From contig VRVR01000019.1 of the NCBI GenBank assembly GCA_009859145.1, positions 93,073 through 157,072 of the forward strand: 64,000 nucleotides of DNA. The letters run 5' to 3'. The stretch is from Andalucia godoyi. Its lineage: Eukaryota; Discoba; Jakobea; Jakobida; Andaluciidae. This document shows, one piece after another, positions 1-10,484 of the stretch; positions within the stretch are counted from its first letter, which is position 1; each line of letters opens with the position of its first letter. The notes under the pieces are model-generated. The model was not told where the DNA came from and made no database searches. It saw nothing but the letters and a program-made list of their open reading frames with translations. The translations under genes and the position numbers were made by a program.

Positions 1-3000
1 GCAACGCAAGTCCGAAAAGAACAGCGAACCAACAGAGAAACTCGTCGTCAAGTGCAGATCAAGAGTTCCAGAGAATTGACTCGACAAGTAACTAGGCTGG
101 TTTGTAGATGAGAAATTTAGAGGTTTCATCACCGTAAAAGGAGCTTGTGGAATGTCAGAAAATGGAGACAATCGCAGAGATATTGAAGTCCCTTGAGGAG
201 AGGCGTCGGGAAGCATCAGCGACGTGGAAATAACAGGAGAAAATCCACGAATCGAAATCCACGTTGCACCAAAGACAATCCAGGCATCCAAAAACGTCGA
301 CGACAATACAATTCTTGACCCACCAGTCCATTCAGAAAAATCAGGAACCAAGGATATTTGTGGAGGGGAATCCAGCAATTGCAGGAGCGCGAGGGAGCTT
401 GTGGTTCTACGCGCATCAGCTGAAATTGTTCTGAGAAGCACAGCAGAAGTCCCAATGGGATGCTCGACGACGGAAAACGGCACAAGGCCCCAATCTCCAC
501 AAACAACCAGAGCAGAAGAAAGGAACTGAACACTACCTGTAGCCCACGCGCTTATGAAAGAAGACGGAGACGAAAGAGCACAAACCGCGGAAATAACGTG
601 CAGGTCTCGGCCTCGAACATAGAAAAACTGGCCATTGAGCTTTGAAAGAGTTTCTACAAAAACGAAATCAGGAAAAGTGGATTCCACTCGAGCTTCCACA
701 ATAGAACTTCGGAAGACAGCGAGCGTAAAGACGTTACTGTCGTGTACCAACTTCAGAGGTGCGGCAAACGAGGGAGAGATTGTCGAAACGTCACAGTATA
801 CCACCGAGTGGCTTACGTGCCAAAAAGCAGAAACAAGAACTGAGTCAATATCACAGAAGAATGAAAACCTACCAAATATGCTAGCGAATGGAAACAAGTT
901 TAGATCATGCAACACTCCAGAAGCATCAGCAGCTGTCACTGCAGAGGAGTTGAATGCAGGAAACATGTCGATCACCGAATCCAGGAATGGTGGAAGCGCC
1001 AAAATGGTCAGGAAGTCGATATGCTTCAATCGAGGTGCAAGGCAAAAGGAAGTCTCAATGCTGCCATCTCCAATTCGAGACTTTGGTGTCTCCAAAACGG
1101 TCCTTGTCTTTCCACCGAAAACACAGCGCAAGGTGTTGCGCAGAAACGATGGAAATACAATGTAAACGGATGAACCTCCGGAGTCCAGCAATAATTGTGA
1201 CGGCTTTGCAATTTGAGGTGTGACGTCACTCCTGAAGACGAGTAAAGTTGCATTGTTGTGCATTGACGTACATACTCCGTCCTGGATACAGATACTCAAT
1301 GAGACCACATAGGGGACCTCATGCCCTCGGTCGCTCGCAGGAAAGCGGCACAAAACAGAGGACGAAGAAACGAACAACGACGAAGTCGGTGGGAAATGAT
1401 TCAATGCCTCAGAAAACCAGTGGCATGATCGCTGAGGTTGGTCAGCGATCATGAAATTGCTTCCGATTACCGTCACTACTGCTTCGGATTTCCCAAGAAC
1501 AACAGAATTCATAACAGAATACAGCATCGGCTGCGAGGCTAGATAGAATGATTGCAGCCCAGAAGAAAACTCAAATTCAAAACCATCCATTGACAAGTAG
1601 ATCGCAGAAAAGCCAGAATCTAACGAAGATAATGGGATACTAACCACTCTTGACCAATCATCTGTTGTGGTTTGGGCTTCGACAAAATCAAAATGAAATC
1701 TTCCAACAGCAATAAACACAGTTCCCGATCGAAAACTCTGTGAGAAAGCATCAGAAGTACGGAGCACCAAACTCCTCTCCGAGGACACTGTAGCCGGAGT
1801 CTCGGTGCTCAGCTGAACAGACGAAACATTGGATAACGGAACGTAAAAGGAGACCAAAAAATGACTGCTCCAAAAACTCCGAACATCTGTGGAGAATTCC
1901 AGCAGCAAGATCCCGTCAAAATGGGTCGGAAACCCGGAGGAACAATTGAAAACAATCCTGCCTACCCGACAGCTTCCAGACACCTCCAAGCTTTCGCTGT
2001 TTCCAAACAAAGGGACAAACAGCGTCGTTTCACCATTGCTTGGAGTCCCGATGAACGACGGATGCGTCACAAATGGAGCAAATACGAAGTCCGACATTGA
2101 AAAGAGTTCCAAAGATGGAATACACTGCACATAATCAACCATGTTTGTCGACAGTAACACAACGATTGGATTATCGTAAAGATCTTGAGCAGACTGAGGT
2201 AACGGCGGAGACTCTGCCAACAGCAAAGAGGAACTCACATAGGTGCAAACGCTTACTGCCGAGGATCCTTCCGGCGCAACCAAAGCTTTCAGCACCGCTG
2301 TGTGATCAGGACCGGCAGATAGCATGCTACCAACAACTGTGAGAACTGTTCCACCAGACACAAGAACACGAGACGGAAGTAAGTAATTCACAATTGGTGG
2401 TTCCTTCGATTCGATGGAAACCCCATCGGAGGTGAATGTGCTCATGGAGTCGTATGATATCTCCACCGCGTGAAAACCAGCCTCTGTGACAACGTTGCCA
2501 CATTCAACAAAGGATCCGTCCAGCGGCTGTCGATCCAACAAAAACACAGTAACTCCTACACGACACACAAATCTTTGATCATTCCACGACAAGACTAAGG
2601 CTTGCACATCAGGAGTTGGGACGACTGAGAGTGAAGACGGGAAACCGGAATAAACGAACACCGACGTCCCAGTTAACAGAATGGAGTCAACTCTCGAAAC
2701 ATTGACAAGCGCACGATACAGGATATACAGTGGATCAACTGAAACAACAGAGGAACTCGGGACCGGCTTCGCGATGACTTTCTTCAACAATCCAGCAGAA
2801 TCGGAAATGTAAAGCGAAGGAGATATAAACGTCAACTGGGACGTCAACGCGATCACAATTTTCTCATCCAGGACGACAAATATCGGGTCAGAGTACAAAA
2901 ACTGTTCTCTGAAGGATAAGCCGATAAATTCGCCACCGTTTGCGAGCGTCTGAAAAGGAGAAACGGATCCAAGAACAGGATCTGGAAGTGCAGACAGGAC

Positions 3001-6000
3001 GGGAGGCGACGATAGCGTAATCAAATGCTGTTGGTGATAGAAAGCTAACCTGAATGACCGTGCAGGAAATGTCGGATGGATCGAACAAAGGACAGTCGAA
3101 GAGTCAACAAATTGCAGGATCCCAGGGAATACATCACCGGATACATGAGCAGCACAAGTAACGTACTCGATCGTAAACGAAGAGCCCACGACAGTAACAA
3201 CGTACGCGATATCGTGAACCCACAATGACGAAGGGAAGACAGATTCAACGACAGGTGCAGACAAAACTGCAATGGAGATGGAATCACTATCTGCATCATG
3301 GAAAACAGGGATGTTGACAGACCGAAAACCGGTTTCCAAAAGAGCAGGAACAGTAAACCAAAGGGAAGTCGGCGGATTACCAACGTTATTGTCGTAATTC
3401 ATAGCAGAAAATACAGACGCAACCGTGGATGATCGGCGATCGAACAGAACTTCAATAGAGCCAGAAAAGGAATCGAACGGAAAAGAGGATAGAAAAATGT
3501 GAACGATTTGATCTGCAAAAGCGGTACGACCAAAATTTGACGCAACGCTCGTGTTTGGAGACAAGTATACATTCACTGTCACGGAGCTTTCAAAACAACC
3601 AGAGGGGCTGCACAGTTGAACAGGACAACCCAAAAGAGCCGGCATCAGAAACAGCGAGCCAACAAGACTGGAATCTGAACTGCGATGAACAGTCATGGTG
3701 GTTTTTGAAAGAGCCACAGACAGTGGCAACAACTTGTATCCGTTAACATGAATGTGAAAACTGGAAGCCCCTGAATAGATGAACGGTGAAGCTGACAACA
3801 AAGAAGCTTGGGCAACCGTCACATTTCCTTTTCGATTTTCGAGCAAATCTAAATCGTCAGGCGAATAAAAGGCAGCAGAACACCGAATCAAGGAGCTCGA
3901 TACCCGACGAAACTCCAGTGGGGAGATCTGCGGATAAACAGCAGTGCCCAACATACAGATTTGATTCAGGTCCAATGCGTCCATGAAATCATGTGATGCA
4001 GCTATTTCCTTCAAAAAAGAGAATACTGTGCGCTTTGTTGGTGGAAACACAAATTCTTTTGGCAAAATCCGAACGACGACAGGGTCTTCAAGCAAGCGTA
4101 GCGATTGCCAGGAAGTCTGCAAATGTGATGAACCCAGTTCAAAGAGTCCCACAGAAACGAAACCTGAAAGCGACTGCGGGATAGGACAGGAAATCGAAGA
4201 AGAATCCTGAAACCCAAGCGTCCCAACAGAAAAACCTCTTACATTCCATTCGCATTCCCACAACCGGCTAACGGGGAAGGACACAATCCATTGTACATCT
4301 GCTCGGCTTGCAGACAATGCAACTGATAAATTCGAAATAACATGCGGAAGTAGCAGTAATCTAGAAGGAGACGCTAGAGGAGAAAAACTACTGCTTGACA
4401 TAAGAGGATCAAAAGAAACATCTACCGATACGACTACCGGGGAAACATCTATCGCTGGAAGCCACGGAATCACGCAACCGGGACCCATGGAGATGGTTTT
4501 TCCATTAAATCGGCAAAATAAAACATGAGATGGGGAAAACTGCAGAATCGAAAAAACTTCTGAGGGTCGATCAGCCATGGACAATACAGTGATGGGAGAC
4601 TCCACAGCACTCACCGAAGGAACGCTTGTGTGCTTTGGAGACGGGACAGACACTGTCCAATGATCCAAGGGAAGCCCTGGAAGCGAAAGAGAGATTGATC
4701 GGAATGCGGATGATAGGGATGCTCCTAGGGACGATAACTGACATGCAAGAAAAACGGTATCAGAGGAAAGCACAGGAAGTGCAGGAAGTGCCAACGACCG
4801 GTCAGAACACGAAAATCCATAGACAATTTCTCGACAGAGATTGTCGGTTGGAGAGCAAGACAATTGCATAGAAACCAAGCCCGTTAATGCATTCTTCGAA
4901 GACGGTAGCAATTCAAGAAACCCTTCCCAAGACACGTTGAAAATGTGGAACACAGGTGGAACAGGTACAAGAAAGGGGACCACGGTTCGAAAGGATGTAC
5001 GATGCAAGGAGTACATTGATTGACCATTTGGAGGGATAGTCATCCCTGGAAAAACATATTTGGGTAAAGGAAGGCCGGGATCGCTGAAAACAACATCAAA
5101 CTTGCGAGATTGCAGCACCTCCGGAAGGGGATCTATTTCACCAATGACAGATCCGGGTGAAATGCTCAAAAACAAACGAAATGATGGAGGACCGGTGGAA
5201 GAGCTGGGCAGGATACGAAACGGCACCGGACAAACATACAACAAAGACGAAATAGGAGAAGCTTCGGTGACAAACTCTGAGTCGGATACGTCGCTCGACA
5301 CTTGGGTACCGGAAATGTCCTTGAAGTTGTGTTGCAACAGCGATCGAAAAAGACACCAAGGCCTCCGTGGAGATAACGGATCCCAGAGGAGATGAAATCC
5401 TCTAACCACAATGACTGTCGGAATGATCTGCAAGATATCGTGCAAATGTGGCTCAACAGGATGATTCACAGACATATCCATGACAGCGGTTTCCAATCTT
5501 GTAACAACTCCCTCGGGATCGCCCAATTCCGAGGCAACAGAAGTTGAGATGGTTAACGACACATAACCGTACGGAATATTAGGCGGAATAAAGACTTCGA
5601 TCCAGCTACCTGAGGAATCGTCAAAATTCGACACTGGCAATGCAGTCTGTCCAAGTCTCAACACAGGCATTTCTCGGGAACGCAAAACAGAAACGCCTTG
5701 GAGAAAGTCTGAACGGAAAACGGAAGAAGCCTGGAAATGATCCAAAATAATGTACATGGAGGAGTGTGAAGGGGCAGAAGACGACATTGCATACTTGCAA
5801 TCAGAAAATATTTCCAAAGTGGAATTGCAGGAAACACAGCCGTATCCACTACCATCTGAATACGTCAGAGGAGGACACGCAACACACAGAAATCCCTCTA
5901 ATGGACTGTTCCCTTCAACCCTGTAGGTGAACGCAGGACACGAAGCAGAGGTGCGGCATGGAAGCCCTAACAACGACAACAGCAGCAGCAAAGCCACATA

Positions 6001-6060
6001 AAGCGGAAAGCGTGCAAGGATGTTTTGGTCGTTGAATGCACTTGCTTTTCGCTGAATCAT
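1..6060 (-). CDS. Giant IPT/TIG-type surface protein, partial (3' end beyond left edge)
   Basis: One minus-strand frame stays open from ATG at 6060 to base 1, 2,020 codons without a stop. An in-frame TAA about 90 bp upstream, with no ATG between, fixes the start. Residues 17-39 form a hydrophobic signal peptide (core ALLLLLSLLGL), followed by a Cys-rich patch (CVACPP, CVSC). The rest is a Ser/Val/Phe-rich beta-type sequence with IPT/TIG-like units near residues 935-975, 1220-1245 and 1507-1540, each with a hydrophobic strand, V-V-G-S and a later Cys-x-x-x-P. It shares the Cys-x-Phe-x-GKT motif with the giant gene at 10485-32523 (for example near residues 514 and 1642), so the two are probably paralogues. 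IPT/TIG domains are Ig-like folds of adhesion proteins and receptors. Seen: frame, signal peptide, motifs. Inferred: secreted or membrane-anchored surface protein. The C-terminus is unknown. Confidence 0.82.
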   Translation of the reverse strand, partial: MIQRKASAFNDQNILARFPLYVALLLLLSLLGLPCRTSASCPAFTYRVEGNSPLEGFLCVACPPLTYSDGSGYGCVSCNSTLEIFSDCKYAMSSSAPSHSSMYIILDHFQASSVFRSDFLQGVSVLRSREMPVLRLGQTALPVSNFDDSSGSWIEVFIPPNIPYGYVSLTISTSVASELGDPEGVVTRLETAVMDMSVNHPVEPHLHDILQIIPTVIVVRGFHLLWDPLSPRRPWCLFRSLLQHNFKDISGTQVSSDVSDSEFVTEASPISSLLYVCPVPFRILPSSSTGPPSFRLFLSISPGSVIGEIDPLPEVLQSRKFDVVFSDPGLPLPKYVFPGMTIPPNGQSMYSLHRTSFRTVVPFLVPVPPVFHIFNVSWEGFLELLPSSKNALTGLVSMQLSCSPTDNLCREIVYGFSCSDRSLALPALPVLSSDTVFLACQLSSLGASLSSAFRSISLSLPGLPLDHWTVSVPSPKHTSVPSVSAVESPITVLSMADRPSEVFSILQFSPSHVLFCRFNGKTISMGPGCVIPWLPAIDVSPVVVSVDVSFDPLMSSSSFSPLASPSRLLLLPHVISNLSVALSASRADVQWIVSFPVSRLWECEWNVRGFSVGTLGFQDSSSISCPIPQSLSGFVSVGLFELGSSHLQTSWQSLRLLEDPVVVRILPKEFVFPPTKRTVFSFLKEIAASHDFMDALDLNQICMLGTAVYPQISPLEFRRVSSSLIRCSAAFYSPDDLDLLENRKGNVTVAQASLLSASPFIYSGASSFHIHVNGYKLLPLSVALSKTTMTVHRSSDSSLVGSLFLMPALLGCPVQLCSPSGCFESSVTVNVYLSPNTSVASNFGRTAFADQIVHIFLSSFPFDSFSGSIEVLFDRRSSTVASVFSAMNYDNNVGNPPTSLWFTVPALLETGFRSVNIPVFHDADSDSISIAVLSAPVVESVFPSSLWVHDIAYVVTVVGSSFTIEYVTCAAHVSGDVFPGILQFVDSSTVLCSIHPTFPARSFRLAFYHQQHLITLSSPPVLSALPDPVLGSVSPFQTLANGGEFIGLSFREQFLYSDPIFVVLDEKIVIALTSQLTFISPSLYISDSAGLLKKVIAKPVPSSSVVSVDPLYILYRALVNVSRVDSILLTGTSVFVYSGFPSSLSVVPTPDVQALVLSWNDQRFVCRVGVTVFLLDRQPLDGSFVECGNVVTEAGFHAVEISYDSMSTFTSDGVSIESKEPPIVNYLLPSRVLVSGGTVLTVVGSMLSAGPDHTAVLKALVAPEGSSAVSVCTYVSSSLLLAESPPLPQSAQDLYDNPIVVLLSTNMVDYVQCIPSLELFSMSDFVFAPFVTHPSFIGTPSNGETTLFVPLFGNSESLEVSGSCRVGRIVFNCSSGFPTHFDGILLLEFSTDVRSFWSSHFLVSFYVPLSNVSSVQLSTETPATVSSERSLVLRTSDAFSQSFRSGTVFIAVGRFHFDFVEAQTTTDDWSRVVSIPLSSLDSGFSAIYLSMDGFEFEFSSGLQSFYLASQPMLYSVMNSVVLGKSEAVVTVIGSNFMIADQPQRSCHWFSEALNHFPPTSSLFVSSSSVLCRFPASDRGHEVPYVVSLSICIQDGVCTSMHNNATLLVFRSDVTPQIAKPSQLLLDSGGSSVYIVFPSFLRNTLRCVFGGKTRTVLETPKSRIGDGSIETSFCLAPRLKHIDFLTILALPPFLDSVIDMFPAFNSSAVTAADASGVLHDLNLFPFASIFGRFSFFCDIDSVLVSAFWHVSHSVVYCDVSTISPSFAAPLKLVHDSNVFTLAVFRSSIVEARVESTFPDFVFVETLSKLNGQFFYVRGRDLHVISAVCALSSPSSFISAWATGSVQFLSSALVVCGDWGLVPFSVVEHPIGTSAVLLRTISADARRTTSSLALLQLLDSPPQISLVPDFSEWTGGSRIVLSSTFLDAWIVFGATWISIRGFSPVISTSLMLPDASPQGTSISLRLSPFSDIPQAPFTVMKPLNFSSTNQPSYLSSQFSGTLDLHLTTSFSVGSLFFSDLRC

Positions 6061-9000
6061 CCGGCGATACGAACCGCACAACTGGGAATCGTGAGAAACT
6101 GTCTTTGGAGAACGCACTGATCGATATCGGCAAATTGGATTTTTTTAAAATTCAAGCAAAGAAGAGAAAGCCCAGACAGAGACTGAGAAAGGGGAAGACT
6201 CATAGGACAGCGAGGACCCGTGGTTCCTCTTTTTTGCACGGAAATCCGCCTGCTGTAGTGTCATGAATGAGGTTCGTTGACGCTTTTGATGTCATTCGTG
6301 ACTCGGGTCGGGAATTCCGGATTTGGGGGGCTCAATGCCATTAACGTCATAAAGAGCGGGAGCAGAAGGAGACGAATACGTTCCGCAAATCCGTTTCTCG
6401 ACTTTTGCGTTCAGACGATGAAGGGCCATACCCCATTCCCTTTGCATGATGAGATTTCCTTTGCTGAAATCCGAAAACGACGGCTCCATGATGTAACAGA
6501 CGGACGGTATCGATTTTGAGGACAACAGAAAACACCACGCAAGAAACACAGGATATGGGCAAGTAACTGGAAGAAGGAGAAACAACAGAGAGAGTCTGCA
6601 GACTCTGAAGAACAACGAAAATGCAAATCCAGTTCGCTTCTGCAGCCATGCCGGTCGTCGGTATTAGGTCTGCATCTGCTTGCATATTCACTACAACTGG
6701 TGGAATTCTGCAATTAAAAAAAAAAGAGACGAACCACAGTTCGTGCACTATTAGACACCCGACGGGAATCCCGGGCTCGACTCCAGCGCCACAGCTGGAG
6801 GAAGCGCTCAACAGCTGGATCACTCGACGGTTCCAGGAAACATCGACTGCGTCAAACTCACGTCCATTGTGCTTCACAGCGTGCGTGAGTGAAAGGTGGA
6901 AGATGCAATCCAGCGAGCCAAGACAAAGCTTTCGAAGGCAGACGAAATGAAAAGAAGAAGAAAAGACCCAAAAACATTAAACACGGCACTAAAAAGAATG
7001 CCTATGAGATGCAGTATCCAAAAGGAACATTTTCATCAGATGCATATGAATTCAGACCTGCGGACTCGGAGAACGGAGGGATGCACTTTTTGGCTGAGAA
7101 GAAATAGTTCCAATATATTACAAGTTCGAACGATCTTCAGCAGTGGACAGATAAAGGTTCATGTTTCGAAATGCCAACAAACAGCAAAAAATACAGGAGA
7201 GCACAAGACGTCATGCCTGACAACAGAAAGGACGCCGAAGGTTTGGCGGGAAAAAATGCAACAGGGAACAGATGCAGAAAAACTCAGTAGACTTCGGGCT
7301 TTGCGACCTGCTGAGGGTGGTACTCGCAGCGGAAAGAGCAACCATGAGCATACGTTGAATGCCGACAAGCGTACAGTAATCAGCATTACAATTGCACAAC
7401 AAGCTGAACTGCAGGGGAAATAGCGGAATTCGAAGATTGTCAACAGCGACAAAAAAGCCGAATCGTCAAAAGAGGAATGCAAACGGTGCGTTTTTAACAG
7501 ATTGTGGAAGCAAGTCCTGAAACAGGCAGAGCAAATGCAGAAAAGCTACAAAACTGTATTCAAAATGCTGGCAATTTTGCCAACCCTTGTGCAGTTTGTT
7601 CTGAGAGGATTCGCTACCAGGCTTGAAACAGTGACAGAGAAAGCTTCTCGGTAGATGACCAGCAAACAAAGATAACAGTGCATCCAATTCACTTAGAAAC
7701 AGTTTGGAAGTGAGTGCTCGTTAGAAGCCCGGCGAGAACGAATACAAAGGCCAAAGCTCAACGAAACTCTGCATTAACCAAACGCCAACGACTGCAATGT
7801 AGTGGCGTCACCTGTGCAATCTGAAAAAACAGTATCGCATGCTTAATGCATCGTAGTAGAAACCACGGATATGCCTAGTTATCATGCAGAAAGCAGACGG
7901 TGTTCCCCCGCACTTTCTGGGATCGGATTGTAGTTTGCACAGATAGCAGATGAAGTGTAATCGAAATGTGATAGAAGCGACGAAAAACAAAAAAGTATGA
8001 CAAACGCCCCATTTTACAACAATGAGAGGCTGGTAATTGTCAAAAACATTTTGGGCCTGAATGGCAAAACGTCGTTACAACGTCCAAATCTGGAATCATT
8101 TTCCACAGCAAGGAATGACAGCGGCACCAACTGTTTCCAAGGATTCTCCGATGGAGCAACATGCACCACGTTTCAAACTAGACATCAAGCATTTCTAGAC
8201 CATTGTTCAGCTGCTTTTGCCTTTTTATGCGCTCAGTGGATTTTACAAGACCTTTTATACTATATAAATGATGTGAAGGACTCCGCGCATGTTGTTTCCA
8301 TAAAGTACTGCCGTTGAGTTTTTTCACGACTACTAAATCCAAGAGATGTCTGTACTAGATGCCGATGCTGTTTTCTGCCGGTTTGAATGAACACTTTTGC
8401 ATTCTTGACGAAGCTCATTGAGTGATGATTCTTCGTCTGTTTCGAAGACTTCGTTAAAATCGTTTAGATTTCTTTTCCATCTTTTGTGGCGACACTGATT
8501 TGCAGTGAACAGTCAGACTCCTCTCGTCTGGTTGACATCTGGTTTCCACGATATCAGTATCAAGAGTTGGTCTGATAAGTATATATACTGTCTCTTCCCG
8601 TCGTTGCTGATTTTTTCGGGTGATGGCATATGAACATGGTCTTTCTTTTTCCACTCAACGGGCTGGGCCTCTTGGATGTTGACTGCTGGATTGAGCGTTT
8701 TGCATTCCTATCCCAGGCAAATGACCTCTTTATTTTACAGGAGAGGGCGTTTCGAATGTTTTTTTCCAGTATCAGTATTTGGTTACTGACCAAGTGTATC
8801 CCAGTGTTGAATGAGAATGTGATATCTGGTCCCAGCTAGAACGCAGATGAGAATGAAGTGCGATATCCGACTGCCGGTTTCAAAAATTGTTTCGTTTCTT
8901 GCGATCTGTTTCTTCCGTACAAAGTCTGAAGTGGATGAACTTGCAATCCGGAATTATTTACAAATGATTATGTTAGTATATATATTACAGCCCAAGAACT

Positions 9001-9535
9001 GACATCTGTATTTTTGGAGAGGTTTTCACTGACGAATGCTGACCAGCAGCCTGTTTTGATCAATTCGGATCTCTTGAACGACACTTTTATTAAAAAAATT
9101 GTAAAATCCAATTATCGAGAACAACAAGCAAAAACCTCCAGTGGAAGGAGCATTCCGAGAAGCCACAGAGAGACGACAACGACCTGTTCTGCTCTGACAT
9201 TTTTCACCGTTTTCCCGTCCATTTTTCCTGACTTTTCCCGGTTCTCTCATTTTCGGGAGGATTTAATGGTAAATGCCGGAGAACTCCGCATAGAAGCTCA
9301 TGTTCCTCCTATGGGAATGAATATTACAAGTCTTTCGGGATGAATCGCAATGCAGCTGCATTTTCCCTTTTTTTTGTGGCACAATGTCCTTACCGACTGT
9401 ACCAGCGGCTGGTTTGGTGTTGGATCGACTTTTTATTTTTTCGATGCCTTTTTTCTTTTCCTAATTAGAGGCTTTTCCCGATATTCTTGTTTCCTTTCAC
9501 TTTTGAAGAATTTTTCATTAGCTTGAGTTATTGCA
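6061..9535. other. 3.5-kb interval with no supported gene
   Basis: No reading frame here shows a recognisable family. The plus strand is purine-rich from about 6,100 to 7,700, and the rest is AT-rich with runs of T. Frames of 100-176 codons occur on both strands but overlap each other and look like chance. On the minus strand a long T run ending in ATTGCAG (about 6730 to 6711) looks like a 3' splice site, so a spliced gene or a 5' UTR intron of the giant gene starting at 6060 is possible. No tRNA or rRNA was recognised. Confidence 0.5.
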
Positions 9536-10447
9536 ATGGGTCAGAATTCAACGAGAGAGGCGAAGTTGCCAAGACGAGCATCTCCCCAGCAATCAGATCA
9601 GTCTGGGAAGAGAGTTAAGTTTCCTCCGTTCCCTCCAGCGCGCGCTGGAACGTCTCCGACACCAAATAATGCCCCACCTTCATTCGACGACGGTCATTCT
9701 AGCTCACCGTCATCAACTTCGCGAGGACCGTTGACGGCTGGGTCCCCGAGTAATGTAGCAGGTTCTCTTGGAGCGAGTCCCTCCCTCTCCCGTAACCCGG
9801 CAGCTCCTTCTGGGCCTCCGTCGCTGGTTCCAACCGTATTTCGTTGGACTCACGGAGGAAAGAGAGTTTATTTGACGGGAACATTCAATGGATGGGCTCA
9901 AAGAATTCCTTTGAGCAGATCAGGGGATGATTTCGTTGCCATCCTAACACTTGCCGAAGGCTATCATCATTACCGATACATCGTCGACGATGAGTGGAGG
10001 GTTGATCCTGATCAACCCACTGTGGTGGATGGGGGTGTTGTCAACAACTACGTTGATGTAGAAGAGATGTCAAAAGTTGAGAAAGGAAAGAATTCTTCGA
10101 AGTTGGGTTCCAATTCTGAGCCGGAGGTGTTTGAACAGCAGCATCATCGATTCGAAGTTTCGAAGAAGCACCCTCCTTTGCTTCCTCCCCATCTGCGTTA
10201 CACGCCGCTTAATTGTGAGCCTCATCCCGTGGATCCTGTCTTGCTTCCCATGCCGCAACATGTTACGCTCAACCATGCCTATTTTTCTGTGGTTGGAGAC
10301 TCCGCCGATGTTCTTGCTCTTGGAGTCACCCACCGGTATCGTCACAAATTTTCGACTGTTGTTTTATATAAGCCTCTGTCTAACGTCGCTGTATCAGCAC
10401 CGGGAGGAGAAGATATGATTTTGGATGATGAAAGTCTTGTGCTCTAA
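9536..10447 (+). CDS. AMPK/SNF1 beta subunit
   Basis: This 303-residue protein is the regulatory beta subunit of AMP-activated (SNF1) kinase, the scaffold joining alpha and gamma subunits. It begins MGQNS, a good N-myristoylation site. Residues 5-95 are a Ser/Pro-rich disordered tail. Residues about 98-175 are a CBM48 glycogen-binding module: FNGW (Trp120), HHYRYIVDDEW (Arg148, Trp154) and VVNNY (Asn170-171) match the known carbohydrate contacts. Residues about 211-282 are the ASC/AMPKBI domain that binds the other subunits (PPHLRY, LNHAYF, RYRHKFSTVVLYKP). The usual C-terminus is followed by a short acidic extension. It ends 37 bp from the stop of the convergent giant gene. Length and domain order are normal. 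The identification is firm; which beta isoform it corresponds to cannot be said. Confidence 0.95.
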   Translation: MGQNSTREAKLPRRASPQQSDQSGKRVKFPPFPPARAGTSPTPNNAPPSFDDGHSSSPSSTSRGPLTAGSPSNVAGSLGASPSLSRNPAAPSGPPSLVPTVFRWTHGGKRVYLTGTFNGWAQRIPLSRSGDDFVAILTLAEGYHHYRYIVDDEWRVDPDQPTVVDGGVVNNYVDVEEMSKVEKGKNSSKLGSNSEPEVFEQQHHRFEVSKKHPPLLPPHLRYTPLNCEPHPVDPVLLPMPQHVTLNHAYFSVVGDSADVLALGVTHRYRHKFSTVVLYKPLSNVAVSAPGGEDMILDDESLVL

Positions 10448-10484
10448 ATTCTGGTTCTATCGTGATGGTAAAACAAGAAATTAT

